Positions 8,478 through 14,347 of a DNA stretch of 19,209 nucleotides are shown here, in pieces. The DNA comes from Vulcanimicrobiota bacterium. Lineage in GTDB: Bacteria; Vulcanimicrobiota; Vulcanimicrobiia; Eremiobacterales; Eremiobacteraceae. The position numbers and the translations under genes were made by a program. The DNA lies in contig JAFANK010000244.1 in assembly GCA_019232725.1 (NCBI GenBank), forward strand, positions 1-19,209. The letters are read 5' to 3'. The notes below the pieces were generated by a model. That model worked only from the letters and a program-made list of their open reading frames with translations, was not told the DNA's origin and searched no databases. The number at the start of each line of letters is the position of its first letter. Position 1 is the stretch's first letter.

Positions 8478-9109
8478 AGGAAGTACTTCGCGCTCGGGCA
8501 CAGATCGAGCAGCACGCACTGCGGGCAAGCCGGTTTGCGCGCGTGGCAGACTTGTCGCCCGTGGTAGATCAGCCAATGATGGGCGTGCGACCACTGCGCC
8601 TGTGGGATGACGCGCTGGAGCGCAAGCTCCATCTTCGCCGACGTGGTGGCGCGGGCGAGCCGCAAACGGTTGGCCACGCGGAAGACGTGGGTGTCGACCG
8701 CGATGGCGGCCTGGCCGAACACGACTGCCAAGATGACATTTGCGGTCTTGCGGCCGACGCCCGGTAGCTCGAGCAGCTCGTCGATCGTGGAGGGCACCTG
8801 TCCGCGATAGCGCTCGACCAGCATCGAAGATGCACCGATGAGATTGCGCGTTTTCATGCGGAAAAATCCGCAGCTTTTGATGATCCGTTCCAGGTCACGT
8901 CGCTTTGCGCTTGCGAGCGCTTGCGGCGTGGAGTAGCGCGCGAATAATTCGGGCGTGACGAGATTCACGCGCGCGTCGGTGCACTGCGCGGATAAGATCA
9001 CTGCGACCAACAGCTGGAATGGGTTTTGGTAATGCAGGGCCGTCACGGCGTTCGGGTACGCGGCCGCGAGGCGCTCGAGGATGAGCGCGCGACGCGCCGG
9101 CTCGGTCAG
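8474..9109 (-). CDS. nth: Endonuclease III (DNA glycosylase/AP lyase)
   Basis: Removes oxidised pyrimidines and nicks abasic sites in base-excision repair. The helix-hairpin-helix LPGVGRKTA carries the catalytic Lys (121), and VDTHVFRVANR carries the catalytic Asp (139). The iron-sulfur cluster motif C-x6-C-x2-C-x5-C is complete at 188, 195, 198 and 204. I place the start at CTG 9109, which overlaps the mutY stop as CTGA. It gives 211 residues, the length of E. coli Nth, and TEPARRALILERL then aligns with the E. coli N-terminus. There is no suitable ATG, GTG or TTG nearby. The next upstream choice, GTG at 9184, adds 25 Arg/Ala/Pro-rich residues read from inside mutY, and a GTG further in would delete the first helix. 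The function call is very sure; the start is not. Confidence 0.93.
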   Translation of the reverse strand: MTEPARRALILERLAAAYPNAVTALHYQNPFQLLVAVILSAQCTDARVNLVTPELFARYSTPQALASAKRRDLERIIKSCGFFRMKTRNLIGASSMLVERYRGQVPSTIDELLELPGVGRKTANVILAVVFGQAAIAVDTHVFRVANRLRLARATTSAKMELALQRVIPQAQWSHAHHWLIYHGRQVCHARKPACPQCVLLDLCPSAKYFL

Positions 9110-9999
9110 GCCAGTCGGACGCGATCTCGGAGGACGCGGACGAGCCCGTCGCGCGCGAGCCCGCGGAGCAGTTCGAGCAACCACGGCACGTCGCTTAGGG
9201 CAAAACCATCCTTCACCTTCCGTCCGAGCGCGCGCACAGTGAGATCGACATCGGTGCTCAGCACGCGGACGATGCGGCCACGATAGTAGCGATTCGAGCC
9301 GTGGAAACGATCGCTGGCCGCGCCTTTGCGGCCTCTCTGGATTGCCGAGCGGTACCGGTGTGTGTAGGCGCACATGGTTCGCACCGGACACTCGGCGCAG
9401 CGTGGCCGTGCGCGACAATAGCGCGCGCCGAGATCCATGAGCGCTTGCGCCCATTCACCCGCGGCCCGCGGTGGCACCACGGCATGCGCGAGCGCGTGCA
9501 CGCGCGCTGTTGCAAGGTCGTCGCGACCCGCGAACACCCGTGAGAGCACTCGACCGACGTTGACATCGACGGCCGCGACCGGCGCACCAAATGCGATGGC
9601 CGCGACGGCCGAGGCGGTGTAGGGGCCGACGCCGGGCAAGCGTTGCAACTGTTGCAACTCGCGTGGCAACACGCCGCGATGTTCCGCATGCACGTGGCGC
9701 GCGCATTGCCACAGGCGCACGGCGCGACCGTTGTACCCGAGACCAAGCCATGCACGGACAACATCAGCGCAACGTACGCGGGCGAGTGCGCCCAGCGTCG
9801 GAAAGCGCGCGAGAAATGCTTCGTACCTGGGAATCACGCGATCGACTTGCGTCTGTTGCAGCATGATCTCAGAGACCAAAATGCGGTAGGGATCACGCGT
9901 ACGCCGCCACGGCAAATCGCGTTTGTGGCGCCGGTAGAAACGGAGCACGGCGGCGCGGAAGGCTTTTCGCCGTGCGGTGAACGCTGCGGAAAGCGGCAT
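9106..9999 (-). CDS. mutY: A/G-specific adenine glycosylase
   Basis: Excises adenine mispaired with 8-oxoguanine. This 297-residue protein has LPWRRTRDPYRILVSEIMLQQTQV with catalytic Glu44, the helix-hairpin-helix LPGVGPYTASAV (Tyr where Nth has its catalytic Lys), and VDVNVGRVLSR with Asp145. The four cluster cysteines are C195, C201, C204 and C210. The first gap is five residues rather than the usual six. After the cluster only about 87 residues remain. They contain FHGSNRYYRGRIVR and a winged-helix-like end, resembling the short actinobacterial form rather than a full NUDIX-like 8-oxoG domain. The ATG at 9999 was chosen because homology begins just after it; its ribosome site is poor and a GTG at 10044 is possible. 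It is the first gene of a mutY-nth unit with a 4-base overlap. Confidence 0.92.
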   Translation of the reverse strand: MPLSAAFTARRKAFRAAVLRFYRRHKRDLPWRRTRDPYRILVSEIMLQQTQVDRVIPRYEAFLARFPTLGALARVRCADVVRAWLGLGYNGRAVRLWQCARHVHAEHRGVLPRELQQLQRLPGVGPYTASAVAAIAFGAPVAAVDVNVGRVLSRVFAGRDDLATARVHALAHAVVPPRAAGEWAQALMDLGARYCRARPRCAECPVRTMCAYTHRYRSAIQRGRKGAASDRFHGSNRYYRGRIVRVLSTDVDLTVRALGRKVKDGFALSDVPWLLELLRGLARDGLVRVLRDRVRLA

Positions 10000-10090
10000 A
10001 TCCTCGAAGCGACCTGTACCGCCGGGACGGCCGCCTCCTGCCACGGCAGACTTAAGGAGTGGGAAGCCTTGCGAGCGAATGGGTGGGGTC
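10000..10090. promoter_or_regulatory. Divergent intergenic region between mutY and the kinase unit
   Basis: These 91 bases must contain the start signals for the mutY-nth pair (-) and the four-gene kinase unit (+). A GGTGGGG run at about 10083-10089 is the probable ribosome site for the ATG at 10091. I find no clear promoter hexamers or operator. Confidence 0.35.
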
Positions 10091-10843
10091 ATGCCTCTTA
10101 ATGGTCTCACCGATCAAAGGTATCCGGGGCGCCTGTTCTGCGTCGAGGGCATTGACGGTTCCGGGAAGAGCACGCAGATCGCGCTCTTGCACGAATGGCT
10201 TCGCGACGAAGGCTACGCGGTCAAGTTCTCCGAGTGGAACTCATCGCCGCTCGTCAAATCCACGACCTCGCGCGGCAAGAAAAAGCAGCTCTTGACCCCG
10301 ACCACGTTCAGCCTCATCCACGCGACCGATTTCGCCGATCGCACGGAACACGAGATCATCCCCTACCTGAAGGCCGGTGCCATCGTGCTCTGCGACCGCT
10401 ACGCGTTCACCGCGTTTGCCCGTGACGTCGCGCGCGGCGTTTCCCCACGCTGGGTACGCCAGCTCTACCGCTTTGCAGCGGCCCCGACCGTCGCGTTTTA
10501 CTTCCGCGTGCCGCTCGACGTCGCACTCGATCGCATCGTCATGGGGCGGCCGGACCTCAAGTATTACGAAGCCGGCCTCGATATCGGCCTGTCGCCCGAC
10601 CCGCTGGAATCGTTCAAGCTGTTCCAGGCGCGCATCGTCGACGAGTACGAGCGGATGGTCGATGAATTCGAGCTCACCGTCATGGATGCGACCAAGACGA
10701 TCGAGGAACAGCAGCGCCAGATGCGCAGCATCGTCAAGAAGTTCTTGCCGCGCCGCCGGCGCCTTGGCGCCGGTAAGCCCGAGCCGAAGCCGGAGCTCCG
10801 CCACGAGCGGCCCGAGATCAAGTCCGAACAGAAGTCCGCATGA
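10091..10843 (+). CDS. Thymidylate kinase-like P-loop protein (first of a tandem pair)
   Basis: A 250-residue nucleoside-monophosphate-kinase-fold protein, probably using ATP to phosphorylate dTMP or a related nucleotide. The P-loop GIDGSGKST (20-28) is intact, and the CDRYAFTAFA segment (101-110) matches the DR(Y/H) substrate-binding motif of thymidylate kinases. The region after the core (KYYEAGLDIGLSPDPLESF, about 157-175) differs from classical Tmk but is echoed in the next gene. The last 35 residues are a low-complexity Lys/Arg/Pro/Glu tail. The ATG at 10091 follows a GTGGGG ribosome site and precedes the homologous region by about 13 residues. Its TGA overlaps the ATG of the next gene (ATGA, 10840-10843), so the two are probably translated together. 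True dTMP kinase activity is likely but not certain. Confidence 0.85.
   Translation: MPLNGLTDQRYPGRLFCVEGIDGSGKSTQIALLHEWLRDEGYAVKFSEWNSSPLVKSTTSRGKKKQLLTPTTFSLIHATDFADRTEHEIIPYLKAGAIVLCDRYAFTAFARDVARGVSPRWVRQLYRFAAAPTVAFYFRVPLDVALDRIVMGRPDLKYYEAGLDIGLSPDPLESFKLFQARIVDEYERMVDEFELTVMDATKTIEEQQRQMRSIVKKFLPRRRRLGAGKPEPKPELRHERPEIKSEQKSA
10756..10773 (+). repeat. Perfect 8-bp inverted repeat inside the kinase tail
   Basis: CCGGCGCC and GGCGCCGG are separated by TT. The repeat lies in the part encoding the low-complexity tail, about 70 bases before the start of the second kinase. It could form an RNA hairpin, but no T-run follows, so it is not an intrinsic terminator. It may simply reflect Arg/Ala/Gly codons in GC-rich DNA. 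Confidence 0.35.
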
Positions 10844-11535
10844 AACGGCTCCAGTTCTTCGCCGATCCGCCGGCGAATCTCGAGAACGTCGGTGAGATCC
10901 GCGGCAAGCTCGTCGTGGTCGAGGGTCCCGACGGCGTCGGGCGTTCGACGCAGATCGCCGAGCTCAAGCGCTGGCTCGAGCGACGCGGCAGCGCGGTCAT
11001 CGAAACCGGCTTCACCAGGTCCACGCTTGCCGGCAAGGGCATCAAGCTTGCCAAGCAGGGGCACACGCTCGGATCGATCACGCTCTTCCTTTATTATGCG
11101 ACCGATTTCGCCGACATCGTGGAAGGCCAGATCATCCCTGGGTTGCGTTCGGGCTACATCATCCTGGCCGACCGCTACATCTACTCGGCCATCGCTCGGG
11201 CAGTCGTGCGCGGCGCCGATCCGGAGTGGATACGCGAAGTGTACGGTTTTGCGCCGGTGCCCGATGCCGTCTTATACTTGAAGATCGGCTTGAACGGCCT
11301 CATCGAACGCACCATCAACTCAGGGAAGGGTTTCAATTACTGGGAGTCGGGCATGGATCTGCGCCTGGGCAACGACATGTTCGATTCGTTCAAGGAATAT
11401 CAAACGCGCGTGCTGGCCCAATTCGACCGCATGAGCGAGGAGTACGGCTTTCAGACGATCGACGCCGAGCGCCCAGTCGATGAGGTCGCCGATGACCTGC
11501 GCGCAGCGATCGACCGAGTGCTCACCCTGGCTTGA
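10840..11535 (+). CDS. Thymidylate kinase-like paralogue with altered Walker A (Arg for Lys)
   Basis: A 231-residue protein of the same fold as its upstream neighbour, but clearly divergent. The P-loop reads GPDGVGRST (29-37), so the invariant Walker A Lys is replaced by Arg35. Other family marks remain: ADRYIYSAIARA (110-121) as the DRY motif, YATDFADIVEGQIIPGL (about 86-102, paralleled by HATDFADRTEHEIIPYL in gene one), and NYWESGMDLRLGNDMFDSF (166-184). Replacing the P-loop Lys usually cripples phosphoryl transfer. It may therefore be a regulatory or structural partner of the first kinase, for example in a heterodimer, or an enzyme adapted to Arg. It has ATGA coupling upstream and TTGA coupling downstream. 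The family call is firm and the activity open. Confidence 0.82.
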   Translation: MKRLQFFADPPANLENVGEIRGKLVVVEGPDGVGRSTQIAELKRWLERRGSAVIETGFTRSTLAGKGIKLAKQGHTLGSITLFLYYATDFADIVEGQIIPGLRSGYIILADRYIYSAIARAVVRGADPEWIREVYGFAPVPDAVLYLKIGLNGLIERTINSGKGFNYWESGMDLRLGNDMFDSFKEYQTRVLAQFDRMSEEYGFQTIDAERPVDEVADDLRAAIDRVLTLA

Positions 11536-12350
11536 GCGGCCGGCTCTGGTTCGGCACGTCCGGCTGGACCACGAAGGATTGGATCGGCCCTTTTTACCCT
11601 CCCGGCACAAAAACCGCCGAGATGCTGGCGCGGTATGCGGCCGTCTTTCCGTCCGTTGAAGTCGATGCGACCTACTACGGCATCCCGCGCCAAGCCAGCG
11701 TCGAAGCGTGGCGTTCGCGCAGCCCAGATGGGTTTCGTTTTTCGCTCAAGGTGCCGTCGACGGTCACCCACGATCGGCGGTTCGTCAACGCGGATGGATA
11801 TTTCGCGGCGTTTCTCGAGCGCATCCGGCCGCTGGGCGACAAGATGGGCGCGATCCTCATCCAATGTCCGCCGGACTTCGCTCCCGCACGCGACAGCCGC
11901 GCTGCGCTGTTCGGGTTCCTTGAGACCGAATTGCGCGCCGACTTTTGCTTTGCGCTCGAGCTGCGCGACCCGCGCTGGTATGACGAAGCGCTGTTCGGAC
12001 ACGCACGCGCCAATGGTTTCACACTCGCCGTGACCGAAGGAAGCCACAGCGATCTGACGCTGGCGGCCCATATCGTCAGCGAGCTCGTACGCGATCCGCC
12101 CGCGCAGCATGCATACATCCGCTGGCTCGGCGACCAGACACTGCCGGTCTACGACCGTGTCCAGCTCGATCGCAGCGGCTCGCACGACGCGTGGGAACGA
12201 ATGATCCGGTCGCTGCGCACGGCGTGCAGCGATATCTACGCGTATGCGAGCAACGACTACGAAGGCTTTGCGCCGGCGACATTGCGCACCATGCTCGCCC
12301 GTTTAGGCGAGCCCGCGCCGCCCGAAACCGGTGAGATGAAGCTGCTATGA
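11532..12350 (+). CDS. DUF72 (YecE-like) TIM-barrel protein
   Basis: A 272-residue member of the DUF72 family, whose biochemical role is not established. Family hallmarks run in order: FGTSGWTTKDWIGPFYPP at the N-terminus, VEVDATYYGIP, RFSLKVPSTVTHDRR, LELRDPRWYDEAL, AYIRWLGD, and near the end SNDYEGFAPATLRTML. I chose the TTG at 11532 because it overlaps the kinase stop as TTGA (11532-11535) and the first conserved motif begins six residues later. The gene ends in another 4-base overlap, ATGA at 12347-12350, with the FAD protein. Its place in a coupled unit between nucleotide-kinase-like and flavin genes is suggestive of a joint role, but no reaction can be named. Confidence 0.88.
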   Translation: MSGRLWFGTSGWTTKDWIGPFYPPGTKTAEMLARYAAVFPSVEVDATYYGIPRQASVEAWRSRSPDGFRFSLKVPSTVTHDRRFVNADGYFAAFLERIRPLGDKMGAILIQCPPDFAPARDSRAALFGFLETELRADFCFALELRDPRWYDEALFGHARANGFTLAVTEGSHSDLTLAAHIVSELVRDPPAQHAYIRWLGDQTLPVYDRVQLDRSGSHDAWERMIRSLRTACSDIYAYASNDYEGFAPATLRTMLARLGEPAPPETGEMKLL

Positions 12351-12901
12351 GCGAAACAATCGTGGTCATCACCGGCGGCGGCATGGCCGGCATCTCCTGT
12401 GCGCTCTTCCTCGCGCGCGCCGCGGTGGGCGTGACGGTCTTCGATAGCGGCCGTTCGAGCTTGCGCCGAGTGTCGCGGGTCGCGAACTATCTGGGCTTTC
12501 CGGAGGGCATCGGCGGCAACGAGCTGCTCGACCGCGGGCGTCAGCAGGCAGAGCATTTCGGTGCCCGCTTTGTCGTGGCAGACGTCACCGCGATCGAGCG
12601 GCGTGGTGATGGTTTCCTTGTGCATGCTGGGGACGACGAATTCGCGAGCACCTTTGTCGTGTTGGCGTCAAATAAGAGCACCGAACTCGCGCGAGCGCTC
12701 GGACTTTCGTTGGGTGGTTTCGGCGACAAGTTCATCGGCGTCGATGCGCAGGGTGAGACGGCCATACCCGGGCTCTACGCGGTCGGTCGCATCACCGGCA
12801 TCCCGAGCCAGGCGGTCATTTCAGCTGGGGACGGCGCCAAGACCGCCATCGCGCTCATCCAGAAGATCCGCAGGCAGTACTATGTCGACCACGACACATA
12901 A
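12347..12901 (+). CDS. Miniature FAD protein related to thioredoxin reductase, lacking the NAD(P)H domain
   Basis: A 184-residue flavin-binding fold. The N-terminus has a GxGxxG-type motif (TGGGMAG, 9-15), and NYLGFPEGIGGNELLDRGRQ (48-67) closely recalls the thioredoxin-reductase segment that contacts FAD. The C-terminal part (IPGLYAVGR, then SQAVISAGDGAKTAIALI) matches the end of that fold. Here AVGR stands where the family has AAGD, so the usual FAD-contacting Asp is missing. The middle NAD(P)H domain of about 120 residues and the CxxC redox pair are both absent. It cannot be a normal thioredoxin reductase. It may be an FAD protein reduced by a partner or a flavin-binding sensor. It is the last gene of the coupled unit and its start overlaps the DUF72 stop. 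Confidence 0.8.
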   Translation: MSETIVVITGGGMAGISCALFLARAAVGVTVFDSGRSSLRRVSRVANYLGFPEGIGGNELLDRGRQQAEHFGARFVVADVTAIERRGDGFLVHAGDDEFASTFVVLASNKSTELARALGLSLGGFGDKFIGVDAQGETAIPGLYAVGRITGIPSQAVISAGDGAKTAIALIQKIRRQYYVDHDT

Positions 12902-12966
12902 GGCTTTGACTGCACCGGAAGGGCACATCCGATCCTCGGCTTCGACCGTACGAACAAGGGAGAGCT

Positions 12967-12987
12967 ATGCACAGTGAGGTCACCTGA
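12967..12987 (+). promoter_or_regulatory. Possible 6-codon leader ORF before msrB
   Basis: An ATG at 12967, preceded by AAGGGAGAG, opens a tiny frame (MHSEVT) that stops at 12987, one base before the msrB ATG at 12989. The GAGGT that would serve msrB lies inside it. Reinitiation coupling is possible. Chance is also possible at this length, and the AAGGGAGAG could instead serve a GTG start at 12974. Confidence 0.25.
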
Positions 12988-12988
12988 G

Positions 12989-13495
12989 ATGACACGACGG
13001 AGCCTGTTGGGCGTGGGTGCGGCCGTAGCAGCGGCATTGCTCGCCGAGAAGATGAGGTTTTTTGTGAAGGCTGACGCAGCACAGCCCACTCAGTATGCGT
13101 ACACGCTCACCGATGAGCAGTGGCGCCAAAAACTGTCCCCCGAAGCCTATGCCGTGCTGCGTCATGCTGCGACCGAGCCGGCCTGGAGCAGCCCGCTGGA
13201 AAACGAGCATCGCGCGGGCACGTACGCGTGCGCGGGATGCGATCTGTCACTCTTCTCGTCAACGACGAAATTCGATAGCGGCACGGGCTGGCCGAGCTTT
13301 TGGGCTCCCCTGCCGAATGCCGTGAAGACATCGGTTGACAATTCGTGGTTCGAAACCCGAACCGAAGTGCATTGCAGCCGCTGCGGCGGTCATCTCGGCC
13401 ACGTCTTCGACGATGGACCTAAGCCGACGGGACTCCGTTACTGCATGAACGGCGTCGCGCTCGACTTCCATCCCAAAAGTTCACAAGGGTCGTAA
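12989..13495 (+). CDS. msrB: Tat-exported peptide-methionine (R)-S-oxide reductase
   Basis: Repairs oxidised protein methionine, here probably in the periplasm. The N-terminus MTRRSLLGVGAAVAAALLAE is a twin-arginine signal with a likely AxA cleavage site (KADA, near residue 30). The catalytic domain has both zinc CxxC pairs (C81/C84 and C129/C132), GTGWPSFW, HLGHVFDDGP, and the catalytic Cys152 in RYCMNG. The position often holding a resolving Cys (SGCGWPSF in many members) is Thr here. The ATG at 12989 has GAGGT about 8 bases upstream. A GTG at 12974 would add MRSPE before the same signal. The gene follows the FAD protein after an 87-base gap and may have its own promoter. Its 3' end overlaps the opposing GNAT-like gene by 15 bases. 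Confidence 0.92.
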   Translation: MTRRSLLGVGAAVAAALLAEKMRFFVKADAAQPTQYAYTLTDEQWRQKLSPEAYAVLRHAATEPAWSSPLENEHRAGTYACAGCDLSLFSSTTKFDSGTGWPSFWAPLPNAVKTSVDNSWFETRTEVHCSRCGGHLGHVFDDGPKPTGLRYCMNGVALDFHPKSSQGS

Positions 13496-13924
13496 GAGAT
13501 CGACGACGGTCACAGCCCGGTCACGAAGGCGGTCGCGCTCCTCCCATTCGACGCTGAATCCTAACCGGACAAGGCAGCGGTGTGTCGGCGAGTCGCAAAC
13601 AGCTTGAGCAGCGAGCAGCGTGGCGCCCAATTGTCGGGCACGCGCCTCGAGCGCCTGCACAAGCGCGTTTGCCGGCTCGTTTTCGCTGTCGGCGGCAACC
13701 GCGAAATAGGCGATGTGCAGGACCGGACCGTCCTGCATGCAAGCCGCAACGCCTGCGATCTGACCGTCGCGTAGAGCGCAAAACAGCGAGGCGTCGCTTC
13801 GCCGGCACAACATTTCCACATCATCCACACGGGGTGCGGGCCGAACGTCCTGCCTGTGGAGAAATTCGGCGACCGTTGCGGCGTCGGTAACGCCGGCACG
13901 AATGATTCGGATGTCGTCGGTCAT
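13481..13924 (-). CDS. GNAT-like N-acetyltransferase fold protein
   Basis: A 147-residue protein with the strand/helix pattern of GNAT acetyltransferases: an IRIIRAGVTDAATVAEFL opening, a central strand pair (GQIAGVAACMQDGPVLHIAYFAV), a helix, and a terminal HRCLVRLGFSVEWEERDRL like the usual C-terminal GF motif. The acetyl-CoA pyrophosphate loop (R/Q-x-x-G-x-A) is not recognisable; the place reads SENEPANALVQAL. It may therefore be a degenerate or non-acetylating member. The ATG at 13924 matches the start of homology, although no good ribosome site is visible. The frame is open further upstream, but that part lies over the opposite-strand gene and the intergenic gap. The substrate is unknown. 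Confidence 0.65.
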   Translation of the reverse strand: MTDDIRIIRAGVTDAATVAEFLHRQDVRPAPRVDDVEMLCRRSDASLFCALRDGQIAGVAACMQDGPVLHIAYFAVAADSENEPANALVQALEARARQLGATLLAAQAVCDSPTHRCLVRLGFSVEWEERDRLRDRAVTVVDLLRPL

Positions 13925-13999
13925 CACGACAAGGGCAGCGCCCGCGGCGCGCGAAGCAGGCGGCAACGCGACGGCGCTCGTGCAGGGGTAGGAGGCCAC
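13925..13999. promoter_or_regulatory. Divergent gap with ribosome site for the downstream small gene
   Basis: These 75 bases separate the GNAT-like gene (-) from the small unknown gene (+). AGGAGG at 13990-13995, four bases before GTG 14000, fixes that start. No promoter hexamers or copy of the paaX-region repeat are evident. Confidence 0.45.
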
Positions 14000-14347
14000 G
14001 TGGGAAGACCATTGCGCATCGGCATTGCCCGTTTGAACAAGGCCATTGCTGAGTATTCTCTCGCGCGGCTTGAGTTCACCCTCCAGCATCCCGCCGACGA
14101 TCCACTGCCGTTGCTGCAGCGCGTGGGCACGCAGACGAGCGATGAGCCGGTGATGCAGAATTGGGTAGATCTCATGCGGCGCATCGCCATCCTGCAAAAC
14201 TTCATCGACGCAGCCAGAACTGCCAACACACGGCTTGCGCTCGAGCCGGTCTTCGAACGCCTCACCAAGGCCGCCAACCATGTCGCGGTATTGGCCTGGA
14301 GCATGGAATCGATGCACCGCCGCCGCTTCGGAGGCGCGATCGGCTGA
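14000..14347 (+). CDS. Small helical protein of unknown function next to the dehydrogenase
   Basis: A 115-residue protein that I do not recognise. It starts at GTG 14000 after a strong AGGAGG and is predicted largely helical, with a regular pattern of Leu, Ala, Ile and charged residues (RLNKAIAEYSLARLEFTLQ, then MQNWVDLMRRIAILQNFIDA, then ERLTKAANHVAVLAWSME). It ends in a short basic tail. No signal peptide, membrane span, Cys or metal motif is seen. Its TGA overlaps the proposed CTG start of the 3-hydroxyacyl-CoA dehydrogenase as CTGA (14344-14347), so the two are likely translated together and may act together. It may be an accessory or scaffold factor in the CoA pathway; that is inference from position only. 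Confidence 0.7.
   Translation: MGRPLRIGIARLNKAIAEYSLARLEFTLQHPADDPLPLLQRVGTQTSDEPVMQNWVDLMRRIAILQNFIDAARTANTRLALEPVFERLTKAANHVAVLAWSMESMHRRRFGGAIG

Noticed and set aside
9110..9454. Long N-terminal extension of the nth frame to 9454
   Set aside because: It lies entirely over mutY coding sequence and has no relation to the Nth family; normal Nth length is reached from 9109.
9642..9659. Tandem 9-base repeat (GTTGCAACT twice) in mutY
   Set aside because: It only encodes the repeated Leu-Gln residues before the helix-hairpin-helix; two copies are not a functional repeat array.
13925..14317. N-terminal extension of the GNAT-like frame
   Set aside because: It overlaps the opposite-strand small gene, which has its own strong ribosome site; the GNAT-like fold starts at 13924.
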